Below, in pieces: positions 22,973 through 34,377 of a DNA stretch of 52,457 nt. The position numbers were made by a program, and so were the translations under genes. The stretch is from the NCBI GenBank assembly GCA_024220525.1, contig JAMYWO010000255.1:1-52457 (forward strand). Direction: 5' to 3'. The DNA is from Cochliopodium minus (taxonomy: Eukaryota; Discosea; Himatismenida; Cochliopodiidae). Position 1 is the first letter of the stretch. Every line of letters begins with the position of its first letter. The notes below the pieces were generated by a model. The model was not told the origin of the DNA. It worked only from the letters and a program-made list of their open reading frames with translations, and searched no databases.

Positions 22973-23829
22973 TTCTTAATTTTCTTGATTATCATGAAGT
23001 ATTTTAGTTTTTTTTTTTTTATTTTTTAATTTTTCTAATTTAAATTTTTTTATTTTAATTTAATTTCGATCACAGTGCACTGTATTTATTTTTTTTATAT
23101 TGTGAGAAAATAATGGAATTATAATCAAAATAAACAAATTTCTAAATTACCATAATATGAGGAAATATAAGGATTATTTGATCTGATAAATACATATTTT
23201 TTAAAAGAAAATTATTTCTCAAAGGACTGAAAATCCTTTTTTTTATAAAAATTATTATAAATATATTCAACTCTTTTTAAACAAAAATATAGATCCTTTG
23301 ATGAAATAAATATAACAAAGAGAAAAAGAGGATTTGGGTGTTATTGAGAATCTAATAAAATTCCTAAAAATATAGCAAGTTTTTTCCAAAAAAAAAATAA
23401 AAAATAATAATAATAATAATTTTTTATACGTCGAATATTTGATTATTTTTGAGGTTGGAATGATAAAATAAATGATTTTAATAAATTAGATTTTGAATTT
23501 TGAGAAATATAATTTAAAGGTAAAATTATTTGTGTGATAGGTAAATTTTCGCATAAACAATTGATAAACAAAGAAAATTTGGAGATATTTACCATCAGAA
23601 AGCACCATTGAAATACAAAATTTTTTGAAAATATAAATATTTCTTTAATTTCATAAAAAATCCAAAAGCAAAGACAATAAAACACAAGAGGTAATTAAGA
23701 ATTAAAAAACAATTTTTAATTTCAACAAGTTTATTTTTATCATGAATTGATTTTTTTTTTTGCTGAAATAATTCATAATTTAATAAAAAAAAATTAAGTG
23801 AAGAAATTTGAATAAAATCAACGAAAAAA
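22973..23829. other. Intergenic, nothing recognised
   Basis: About 860 bases between two divergent genes (Nudix on minus, RasGAP on plus), so both promoters should lie here. It is A/T-rich with poly-T runs near 23010 and 23085. Minus-strand open frames at 23443-23849 are Phe/Leu/Ile-rich with no domain and are most likely chance. The only compositional oddity is GATCACAGTGCACTG near 23067, which contains a short inverted repeat (CAGTGCACTG). Confidence 0.5.
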
Positions 23830-26800
23830 ATGTTAAATCTTATACCCAAAAAGAGAACAAATGGACCTCAATTATATTGCAAGATATTAGGATCTAAAAA
23901 CATAAATTTGAAAGGTATTTATGTGTTTATCTTTATTTTTTTTATTGATCAAATATAATGGAAAAGATGGGTATTTGAAATGTTTTATAAAGTTTGGCGA
24001 AAAGAATTTGTATACAACATATACAAAATATGATGTGCAATATTGGGATGAAGAGTTTATATTGTAAGCATATCTTATATAAAAGATCCATTTAACCCAT
24101 TAACTCTAAATTCTATCAGCAATATAGAATCTATAGAAATGCTTGTATTGACAATAGAAGTCTATTCATGCAAAGAGGATAATGATAACGATATGAATTA
24201 TATAGGTGAAATAAACCTTCCAATGCCTCTTCTTCAATCAATGAAGATTGTGAGGAACTATTATGATATAAGAGATCCCATAATCCAAAATGTGAAGAAG
24301 GGAGAACTAGAATTAATGATATTCATTTCACACAAGAAATCATTGAATAATTACATCATCGAATTTGAAACAGAAATCTATCAACAATACTTTGAGGTAT
24401 AATAAAAAAAAAAAAAAAATAAAAAATTGATAAACTCAAAAAAAAAAAAAAGATTTAGTGCTTAAAATACATTTACTTCTTTTTTTTTTTAAAACTTTAG
24501 TTAATCACAAAATCACCTTACAATCTATTTAAACTCCTTTATGCATCATCTGAACAAAAAAATTTCGACAAAGTATGTTCTTCTGTAGTATCTGTTTTTG
24601 TATATACTAGAAAAGAGTTTCTGTTGTTCGAATACCTCCTTAAAAAAGAAATTGAGGAAACTAGCAAAACAACTATTTTGTTTAGAGCCAATTCTGTTGC
24701 TATGAGGACCATTTCTAGCTATGCCAGACTTGTTTCTGAGAACTATCTTAAAGAAGTATTAACTCCTTTCATTGAGGAAATATTGAAAGATACTTCCGAA
24801 TACGAAATAAGAATTGACAAGATCAAAAAAAATTCTTTGAAAAAATTAGAAAAGAATTTGAAAAATATCAACAAAGTAAAAACTCATTTTATTTTTTATT
24901 TGTTATTTATTGTTTGTTATTTTTATTTTTATTTTTATATTCATTTATTATTTTTATTTTTATTTTTATTTTATTTTTCATTTTTTATTTTTTAGATCGC
25001 AAATTCAATTTTGGATGCTATTATTAAATCTTCTGATAAAATTCCTAACGAAATAAAAGTGGTTTGTACAATGGTCGCAAAGTATGTAGATTTAAAGTTT
25101 GAGGGGTTTTCTCCTAACGCAATAGGAGGACTGATTTTTTTGAGGCTCATTTGTCCAACAATCTCCGTCCCAAAATCTTATCGTATCATAGAAAGTAAAA
25201 AATAAAAAAATTAAAAAAATTAAAATGTTAATCAAAAATAAAATTTAAATAAAAAAAAATAATAAAAAAAAAATTAATATAATAAAAAATAAATAAAATT
25301 TAAGTGAAAATAAAATGAATTAAATTAAGAAATAAAAATTTTATATAAAATAAAAAAAAAAAATTAACTAAATTTTTTTTTTAAAGCTCAAATCAAAACT
25401 GAAGATAGCAAAGCTCTGGTTTATGTTGCCAAAGTCATCCAGAACCTTGCCAGCAATACCAAATTTCACGAAAAAGATTTAATTCCACTCAACAGTTTCA
25501 TCGAAACGAGGTATTCTGATATGCTCAAGTTTCTGAGTTCTATTTCAAACTTTGACGTTGATAGCTATGAAAAACCGAAAAAATATCCTGTATCTCTTTC
25601 TCAACTAGGTAAAATTTTATTTAAAATTTTTTTATTTTTATTTTATTTTATTTTCACCATTTAATTTTTTTTTTTTCAAATTTTTTTTAATTAATTCTCT
25701 TATTTTTAATTTTTTTATTTTTTATTAAGTTTTGGAGTTAGACGGCCTTGATAAATTTTTTTTGACTTATTTGGGAAGAATGGAGAAAAATTTGGAGAAA
25801 ATAGAGTTTTCAGACTACAAAAAAGATTATGATATCCTCAAAAAATATTTGGATTTTGTGTATAAGCATGAAGAAAAGTCTTCTCCTATTGATTTTAAGT
25901 AAAAAAAATCTTGAAAAGTTTTTTTAAATTTTTTTTTAATATTTTGATTTTTTAGGAAAATGGATATTGGCTCTTTTAAGAAAAAGAAAGGATTTAAAAT
26001 TCAAAAGTTTGAAGTAAAAAATTTTTAAATATCATTTATTTATTTTATTTTATTTTTTATAATTATTATTTGATTTTTTTTTCTTATTGTTTTTATTCTA
26101 TTTTTTTTATTTTTTTATTTTTTTTTTTATATTAAATACTTTAAATTAAAAATTTTAATTAAATATTTTATTCTTTATTTTTTTATTTTTTTTAAAATAT
26201 AGAGTTGGAGTAGAAACAAAGAGAATTTTAATGAAGAGTTCAAAAAGAATGTGATGACTTTGCTTTTATGTATCGAAAGTGTTTCCAAAGAGAACAAAGT
26301 GACAATCCCCAGAATAACCAAAATAAAAATGATCAAACTGATGGACATTCTCTACCACCAACAAAAGGAGGAGGAGATTTTGATAGATCTCTTCAAAAAT
26401 TCCGCAGATTTGAGGGATCTTGTTCGTATTGAGACGGGAAGTTTTTTCTTGAAAGAATTTGGAGAAGAGTTAGTGGATCAATATGATCTAAAGATGAAAA
26501 CTGAGGTATTTTAAAGTTTTTTTTTTTCATTTTTTTCATATTTTTCATTTTTTTTATTTTGAAAAGTTTTTTTATTTTTTATTTTTCTGGTTCATAATTG
26601 GTTGTTTAAATTTTTATATTTTTTTTTAAAAGACTGTACTCAGGGAAGATGACTATGTTTTTCTTTACTTTGGAAACTATTCAAGCAAAGAATGCGAGAA
26701 ATACCAAACGAGAATCATCAACTTTGCCAACGATCACTCCGAAAAACTCAAGTTCGACATCATCTATGTTTCTTGCGACGTCAAAGAAGATCAATACAAT

Positions 26801-27031
26801 CACAACAGAAAGTTCATCCCCTTTTTCTCCATCCCTTTTGAAAGTAAAAGTTTAAGGGTTAACTTGTCTACTAAGTATCAGATCAAGATCATCCCTTCTT
26901 TGGTTTTGATTGACAGAAGTGGCCTTGTTTTGACTACTGATCGTAATTGGCCTTATGTTGATCGTGTTGCTCATTATTTTCCTTGGAAGGGTGATCATTC
27001 TGAAAAGAAAGAGAATTGTATTTGTTTTTAA
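23830..27031 (+). CDS. C2 - RasGAP - nucleoredoxin-like thioredoxin fusion with CaaX-like end
   Basis: Ten exons (23830-23914, 23967-24063, 24120-24396, 24501-24875, 24996-25194, 25387-25608, 25730-25898, 25956-26013, 26203-26505, 26633-27031) join in phase into 727 residues. The N-terminal 140 residues resemble a C2 domain (LYCKILGSKNINLKDGYLKC, LVLTIEVYSCKEDN), which binds membrane lipids. A RasGAP domain follows, with TTILFRANSVAMR (arginine-finger region) and GLIFLRLICPTISVP (the FLRxICP motif). It should speed GTP hydrolysis by Ras. Residues about 400-595 are helical and charged. The last exon (596-727) is a thioredoxin fold of the nucleoredoxin/tryparedoxin type: VFLYFGNYSSKECEKYQ, DIIYVSCDVKED, RKFIPFFSIPF and KIIPSLVLIDRSGLVL with the cis-Pro. 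The usual WCxxC is SSKEC, so the first Cys is lost and the second kept. The protein ends CICF, a possible prenylation box. The reading is open and in phase to the end. Confidence 0.88.
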
Positions 27032-27278
27032 TTAATTAAAAAAGACCTTGGTCAGTCGCAAAAGTTTCAATTTGTTCAAAAATTAAGCATTTTATTATTT
27101 GAAATTTCAAATATATATATTTTTTTAATTTGTTTAATTTAATTTGTGATAGTTGAATCTTTAATCCTACAAATCAACCTTCATTTATTAACTCCATTAT
27201 CTTCACATTGTGAATCAATAAAATAAAAATAAAATTAAAAAACTCACAGAACAATATAAACATTTTTTGAAAGAGATT

Positions 27279-29511
27279 ATGAATCATAATTTTGACATAA
27301 ACAATCTTTTGAATACTTTAGAACATTACAAAGGGGTTAACATCTAATTATACTTTTATTTTATAAGCTGATTTTTCGATATCTTAATTGAAGGAATTAT
27401 TTGTTGGTGTTGATATTGGAGGCACAAATACCAGAATTGCCATTTCATGCGAAGATATCTTTTCTCCTTTATTTGAGTATAAATTTTTATGCAGCACCAA
27501 AGAGCTCTTATTAAATACTTTATTTCAATTGGAAGAAGTATTGAAGGATACATGCCAAAATATAAAAGATATATTCAGAGTCAAAGCATCAACATTGGGT
27601 AAATATGAAATTTTTTAAGTGAAAAATAAAAATAATTTTATAATACTCTTTTATTGGAAATGATAGAAGATTTAAAGATTTATAACCTATCAATGTTATG
27701 CCAGAAATAACTTTATATTACAATATCATTGTTTACATTTATTTATAAAAATGGTTGAGGAAGAATAATTAATTTTTGAGGATGTTTTCAAAAAAAAATA
27801 TGAATATATATTCTCAATTATTTTTTCTTTCAATTCGATTGAGAGGAGTTAAATAAAAAGAATTAAATAAAAAAAAAGTTTGTTTTCTTATTTTGATTTT
27901 TTTAAAAAAAGCAATTGCCGGACCAATATCAAGATTCGAAACATTTGCAACAATAACGAATTACAAAGGAGAAAAAGAAGAAGACAGACAACTAGACGTA
28001 GAGGAACTTCCGTTCGTTTTATTTCCGAAAACCTCCACCAAAATGATCAATGATCTTAAAGGAACTTGTTTGGGAATCGTTTCTTTACATCACGCTGGAA
28101 AGTTGCAAGAACACTTTGAGTTTGGTTGGAACGATAACAAAGATTTAAATAGCATTTTTCTTGACAACAAGTTTTCTTACTTGGTGATGGCTGTTGGAAC
28201 AGGATTAGGTAAAAAAATTTTTTGTTTTTAATCTTTTTTTTAAAGAAATTTTTTTTTAATAATAAATTTTTTTTCAAAGAAATTTTTTGTTTTTTTTTCT
28301 ATTAATTTTTATTTTTAATTTTTTTTTTGAATTTAATAAAGTTACTATGAAATAATTTTTTTGAGAAAAAACATTTAATTTCAAATTTAAAATTATTTTG
28401 TTTTGCAAGAAATTTTTTATTGTTTGGTTTAAATATTTGTATTAAAATAAATATTTGAAATTAAAATGATTTTTTTTTTCCCAAAAATTTTTTAATTTTT
28501 TATCAATTTAAAATTTGATTTTAAATTTTAAATTTATTTTTCATTTTTTTTGAATTTAAAGGTACTGCGGCTATTGTTTCACTCTCTCCAACACAATTCG
28601 AGATAGTCCCATTGGAAGGAGGCCACATTACAATGTTCCACATCAATTCTCACCACAAAGATTATCACGAAGAACTCAAACTCTTTGAGTATCTCCAGGA
28701 CAACTTCTGGGAAGGAAATCATCAACCAGAATTCGAAGACATTTTGAGTGGAAGGGGATTTAAAATGTTGTATAAATATTTTACAAAAGTAAAAAAAAAA
28801 AAATTTTTTCAATTATTATTTATCATTATTTTATCATTTGATTTTTTTATTATGTTATTTTGATTTTATTTTTTTAATCTTAAAAAATTTTAATTTTAAA
28901 TCAAAATTTATTTGACTTTGTATTTTCATTTTTATCTTTCTTTAAATTTTTTTTGATTTTTTTAATTTTTTTTAATTTTTTTTTGATTTTTTTTTTTTGA
29001 TTTTTTTATTAAGGATTTGAAAGATGCTCCTGAATTAAAACCAGAACAAATAAGTGATACTGCAATAAAAAATTCTGGTGGTTTCGATAAAGGTATTACT
29101 TTTATTTCGCTCAATTATTTATTTTATTTATTTTATTAATTTTATTTAATTCTTTTTTACTTTCATTATTTTTATTTTTACTCAATTATTTTTATTTTAT
29201 TATTTTTTTATTCGTGATTTTTTTTAGATGTTCAAAATGCTTGCAAAGAAACTTTATTAAATTACTACAAATATCACGCTCGCGCAGCCAAAAATCTATC
29301 AATTCTTCTTCAAACTCGAGGAGGAATCTTTTGGGCGGGAGACAATTTGATGGCCAACTCGCATTTCCTGAAGGAAAATTTACAAAGTGTAAAGGAAGAA
29401 TTTTTGGACTCTGCTAAGAGAAATTGGATTGAGAACATCCCTCTTTTTTTACAAACTAAAAGCGTCAATTTTAACATGGCTGGTGCTTTGTATTATGCCA
29501 AAAATATCTAA
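27279..29511 (+). CDS. Glucokinase, bacterial Glk type
   Basis: Six exons (27279-27335, 27394-27598, 27912-28208, 28562-28788, 29014-29092, 29228-29511) give an exact 382-codon frame. Seen: the phosphate-binding ELFVGVDIGGTNTRIA, AIAGPISRFETFATITN, VAVGTGLGTAAIVS, PLEGGHITMF and FEDILSGRGFKMLYKYF, then RGGIFWAGDNLMANSHFL. This order is that of the glucokinase family of bacteria (Pfam Glucokinase, PF02685), also present in trypanosomatids and other protists, and not that of animal hexokinases. It should phosphorylate glucose at C6 with ATP, opening glycolysis. The EGGH motif contacts the sugar. The length (382) is slightly above the roughly 320-350 usual for Glk, with a short N-terminal extension encoded by exon 1. 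The start is set by the first ATG of exon 1, with a GGGGTTAAC donor. Confidence 0.9.
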
Positions 29512-29604
29512 GCAAAGCGAAATAAAAGATTAATTTATTTTTTTAAAAAAAAATTGTTTTTTTTTTGATTTATTTTAATAAAAAAGATTTTTGTTTTAAA
29601 TTTT

Positions 29605-30993
29605 TTAAAGGAGAGAAGTTTCAATGATGGAGAAAAGAAGGTATTTTGGAAGTTTAGATGCAGTTTTCTTTTGGAAATGTTTGAAAACAAGAACAAACTC
29701 GAGAACAAATTGTTTTATTTCGCTTGAAAAACGAGAATGAGTTTGAGGAGTCCAAATTTTGCTTTCACCTGATCCAATGAACATAACAAAATTGTTTTTT
29801 AAAAAATCAAAATTTGAATGAAAATTCCCCGATCCAAAATCTCCTCTAAAAAAAACTTTTGCGTCATTTTTGAAAAGAATGAAATAACCCATGGAAGAAC
29901 AAACAATAGATTCAAAGTTTTCATCTTTCATTATTGTCTGAGGCAATAGTTCTTCTTTCGGAAACTTGTCGCTAATTTTATGGTTTTCATTAGATCCAAA
30001 ACCAATCAATTCTCCATCTTTTTTCAAAACAAAACTGTACTCATCAATAGAAGAGATCATACAAGTGTTCTCTATTTTCTTTAATAAAGTCGGTTTTTTT
30101 ATACTTAACTTATTTTTGAATCCCAATACTCCATCACGCCTATCAAAAAAAATTTTTATTTGAGAAAAATTTTGATTGGGAAAGAAAAATTTTGATTTAA
30201 AATTGAAAAATAATAAGATTAGTAAAGAAAATAATTTTGTAAAAAAAGAGAATTACGCATAACCAAAGACATAGATTTCTCCATTTTTTCTTTGATACAT
30301 AGTATGGTTAGCTCCACAAACAATGTCTTCAATATCAACGTCATTCAACAAAAAAGTAGGTGCATTTCTATCTTGATCATCTCCCAATCCAAGTTGTCCA
30401 AAGTAATTTCCTCCAAAAACAAGCATATCTCCGTTTTCTTTGTAAATAATTGAATGAAAGGCTCCCAACCTTATCATTTTGATCGTTTTATCTTTCATCA
30501 ACAAAATTGGGGTTGATTGTTTTTTTATTTTTGATTTTCCAAGACCCAATTCTCCGTATTCATTATTCCCAAACACCAATAAATCTCCATTATCCTTATA
30601 AATCATCGTATGAATATCTCCACATGATATCAATTTGATTGTTGCATCATTCATCACCAATACTGGCTCATATTGATTTTCATAATTTCCTATTCCCAAT
30701 TTTCCAAAGAGATTGTTCCCAAATGAAAATAAATCTCCATTTTTGTGAAGGATGAAGGAGAAATCACTCCCCAAACAAATAGATTTTATAGTTTTATCAT
30801 TCCTCAACAAGATTGGTTGATCTGCATATTTGAGTTCTTTTCCAATTCCCAATTGTCCATAGTTATTGTTTCCCACTCCATATAAATCTCCATTATCTTT
30901 TTTTTTGGTGTGGCATTTAAAAAAAATATAAAATTTTTGATTTATATTCTTTTTTACAACAATAAAATAAAAGATGGTTGAAATGATGTCCAT
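29605..30993 (-). CDS. RCC1-repeat protein 2
   Basis: Minus-strand gene of two or three exons. Exon 1 starts at 30993 (MDIISTIFYFIVV). A likely short intron (donor GTAAAAAAG) removes the Lys/Asn-rich stretch before DNGDLYGVGNNNYGQLGIG. The large exon to 30258 carries four to five regular blades (HKNGDLFSFGNNLFGKLGIG, KDNGDLLVFGNNEYGELGLG, KENGDMLVFGGNYFGQLGLG, KNGEIYVFGYA). The last exon (about 30139-29605) adds a degenerate blade (KKDGELIGFGSNENHK) and the tail KIWTPQTHSRFSSEIKQ ... KLPKYLLFSIIE. The spacing of blades is about 50 residues, as in RCC1. It may serve as a GTPase exchange factor or a scaffold; no catalytic residue can be named. The tail matches that of the RCC1 gene at 14.2-16.6 kb. 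The hydrophobic start is short, and I do not call it a signal peptide with confidence. Confidence 0.85.
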
Positions 30994-31336
30994 TGCTTAT
31001 CCTTTTCATTTTTTTTTTTTTAATTTTCAAGAATAATTAAAATTAAAAAGAAAAAATTTAAAACAAAATATTGAAGTATCTTTTCCAGATTCTCCCAAGT
31101 TTTTATGAGAAGTCATTAAAATTTTTTTTGTACAATTCTTTCCTTTTTTAAAGAAAAATTCATTTACTTCGAATTCAAAAATTTTTGAGTTCTTGAAAAA
31201 TATTCTTTTCTTTTTTTTTCTATTTTTTTCAAAATTTCAATGCTGTTCTGTGTCAATGTTTAAATAATAGATTAATGTTTTCAAATTAATTAAATTTTAT
31301 TCTCATACATTAAAATTTGAATTAAAAAAAAAATTG
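30994..31336. promoter_or_regulatory. Divergent intergenic region
   Basis: About 340 bases between the RCC1 gene (minus) and the SLC13 gene (plus); both promoters should be here. A/T-rich with poly-T and poly-A runs flanking each start codon. No specific box was recognised. Confidence 0.4.
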
Positions 31337-34063
31337 ATGCAATCAACAAGGAAATATTTGAGCAAATATAAGCTCCTCATTTCCATTATCATTACTCTTG
31401 CATTGGGTCTTCCTTTTTTTTTCATAGAATTGGAAAAAGGAAATCATAAAGCAGGGAATGTGGCATCCATTACGATCATGATGAGTGTTTTATGGATATC
31501 GGAGATTGTTCCATTGTATGTGACATCATTGCTGCCTCTCATCATGTTTCCATTTTTGCAGAGTAAACAAAAATTAATTTTTATTGGAAAGAAGCATCAT
31601 TCAATGAATAAATGATATGAATACATAATAATACACATCAAGAATATAACCGAATATAACCAAATACAAATTTATACACCAATATATTTCAATGTGCAAA
31701 TGATATTTGAATATTTGATAATAAATAAATTATTTTATAGATATATAAAAGAGATTGATAGTATAACATCTCGATTCAATCCTTTCCCCTATAAATTTTT
31801 TAAATTTTTTTTTTTCGCTGAAAGAATTAATTAAAAACAAATTCATTCATTATCTTTAATTAACTTTTATCCAATCAATAGTTAATCAAGCCAGCCAGGT
31901 TGCATCATCATATTTCAACGATACAATCTTCCTACTTTTCGGATCATTCGTGATGGGAATGGCAATTTCAAGATGGAAGCTAGATAAAAGAGTAGCTTTA
32001 AAAATCGTTTTAATAATGGGGGGTAAACAAAAAATAAAAATTAATTTATTTTTATTTATTTTTTTAATATTTATAATTAATTAATTCTTTTGTTTAAAAA
32101 AAAAAAAAAAGGAAATCCAAAAAAACTTTTGTTAGGAATAATGTTAATATGGTAAAAAAAAATAACTTTTAAATTGGTTTCATCAAATTTTTTTTTTCAA
32201 AAGTGGGTTTTTGTCAATGTGGATTAGTAACACTGGAACGTAAAAAAAATTTTAAATGAAACTTTTATTTATATTTTAAATTTTTTATTTTATTAATTTT
32301 ATTTTTTATTTTTTATTTTTTATTTTTTATTTTTTAGTTTTTTTATTTTTTATATTTAAATTTATGGTTGGTTTATTTTTTATTTCGTTTATTTTGAAAT
32401 TATTTTTATTTTATTTTGAAATTATTTTTATTTTACTTAAAAATAGTTCAGCTATTATGGTTCCGTTAGTTTTGGAGTTGATGTCCCAGTTCGGGAAACA
32501 AGGGGATGAAAATTTGCAGAGCAGATCTGTGGAGCTTTCCGAATTTGATAAAGATGAAGATAATTTTTTAAACAAGAGGTATATTCAAAAATGTTAAAAT
32601 AAAAATAAAATAAATTAGACTAAAAATAAATTTTAATAAAAAATTAAATAAAAAAATAAAAATAAAATACAAATTATTAAATTGATTGTGATAAAAAAAT
32701 TAAAAAAATAAAAAAATGTAAATAGAATAAAAAATGAATAAAAATAAGTTTGAAAATATAAAATTAATTTTTTAAATGAAAAAATAAAAAAATTACCAAA
32801 AAATGAAATAAAAATGAAATAAATTTAAAAATAAAAGAAATAATAAAAAAAAGTGATGATTATAAAAATTAATTTTAAAATAAAATTAAAATAATACTAC
32901 AAATAAAAATAAAGTAACGAACTTGGGGACACCCAAATAGAAATGATAAGTGATAATGAAGAAAAAAGTACGTCAGGAGAAAGAGATATTGTCACAAACG
33001 AAGACAATTACTCTAGGGTTGATACTGATGAAGAATCTCACAACCCCAATTACCCTTATCTATTTGAGAAAGCTACCTTATTAGGTGTTGCGTATAGTTG
33101 CAGTTTGGGAGGAATTGGTAAATATTGTTTTTTATTTTTTTTAAAAAATAATTTTTCAATTAATTTTTATTTTTGTCACTTTTTTTATTATTATTTTTTA
33201 TTTTTTTATTATTCATTTCTTTTTCTAATTTATTTTTCTTTTCTATTACATTTTTTCATTTTTTATTTATTTTTACTTTATCATTTTGTTACTTACTTAT
33301 TTTTTTATTTACTTATTTTTGTTATTTTTATTATTTTTTTTGTTTTATTTTCATTAATTTTTATTATTTCATTTTTATTTAATTTTATTTTATTATATTT
33401 CATTTTTATTTTATGATTATTAACTTTTATTTCCAACTTTTTATTTAAAAACAGCCACACTAATTGGATCAGGACCACAGTTGGTAATGATTCAAGTAAT
33501 AAAAAAGAATTTTGATGTTGAAGTGAGTTTCATTAATTGGTTCCTTTTTGCTTTTCCTCTCACCCTTTTGTTGCTCTTTTTATTGTGGGCTTTCTTTTCT
33601 TTTGTATATTTGAGAAATTCCAAAACTAAGAATTTTGATTTAAATGGTAAAAATATAAAAAAATAAAAAATAAAAAAATAAAAAAATAAAAAAATAAAAC
33701 AAAAAATAAAAAAAAATAACAATAAAAAATAAAAATAAAATAAAATTTAAAATTTTTCTAGCGGATATTAATTTATTAGAAAGAAATTTAAATTGTAGCA
33801 AATTTTGAATATCTATAAATAATAAAAATAAAACAATTTGAATAAAAATCTCCGAAAACTTTCAAAAATAATAAAATAAAAATAAATAATAAAAATAAAT
33901 AAAAATAAATAAAAAATAAAAAATGAAAAATAAAAAATGAAAAATAAAAAATAAAAAATAAAAAATAAAAAATAAAAAATAAANACACCTATTGTAAATT
34001 AAACAAGGCTCTGATCTTGAGAGATTCTAAAGGTATTGAAGAATATGGAAGAAAAATAGGGCA
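31337..34063 (+). pseudogene. SLC13-type (DASS) anion transporter, 3' part missing or broken
   Basis: The ATG at 31337 starts MQSTRKYLSKYKLL. Exons 31337-31562, 31882-32022, about 32112-32149, about 32203-32239, about 32447-32579, 32915-33117 and 33455-33645 join in phase. They encode membrane segments of the divalent anion/sodium symporter family: VASITIMMSVLWISEIVPLY, the conserved SQVASSYFNDTIFLLFGSFV, then FLSMWISNTGTSAIMVP (the SNT motif that binds Na+ and substrate) and SLGGIGATLIGSGPQL. A charged loop of about 80 residues (SNELGDTQIEM..., NEDNYSRVDTDEESHN) separates the halves, as in SLC13. After 33645 the phase fails. A frame ADINLLERNL (about 33762) and LILRDSKGIEEYGRKIGQ (34009-34063) look like family loop sequence, but the second half, with the repeated SNT motif and last helices, is not found. 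A single N at 33984 lies in the break. It could be a true pseudogene or an assembly error. Family members import dicarboxylates, citrate or sulfate. Confidence 0.7.
33984..33984. other. Single ambiguous base in a simple repeat
   Basis: One N at the end of a stretch of AAAAAT and AAAAATG units (about 33895-33983), just before the exon where the SLC13 frame is lost. It marks an uncertain junction or repeat length. Confidence 0.95.
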
Positions 34064-34377
34064 GGTAAATTTGTTTTTAATTATTTCCTTTTTATTTCCT
34101 TTTATTTATATTTTAATTAATTTTTATTTATTTCATAATTTTATTTTGAATTTTTTTATTTTTATTTTTATTTTAATTTTTATATTAATGACTTATTTTA
34201 ATTATTTTATTTTAATTATTTTTTTTTTATTTTTTCATTATTTCATTTTTATTTTGATTTTTTCATTATTTTTTTTGTTTAATTAAATTTTTTACTATTT
34301 TTATGTATTTTATTTTTATAGTTATAATTAATTATTTTATATTATTTTAAATTGATATATAAAAAAATTTTTGAAAG

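Noticed and set aside
23443-23849. Two overlapping minus-strand frames upstream of the RasGAP gene
   Set aside because: Phe/Ile/Leu-rich composition expected from A/T DNA, no domain, no splice support; it overlaps the start of the RasGAP exon on the other strand.
33120-33454. Phe/Leu-rich plus-strand frame after the SLC13 loop exon
   Set aside because: Read-through of a T-rich intron; the GTAAAT donor at 33118 and CAG acceptor at 33454 keep the transporter in phase.
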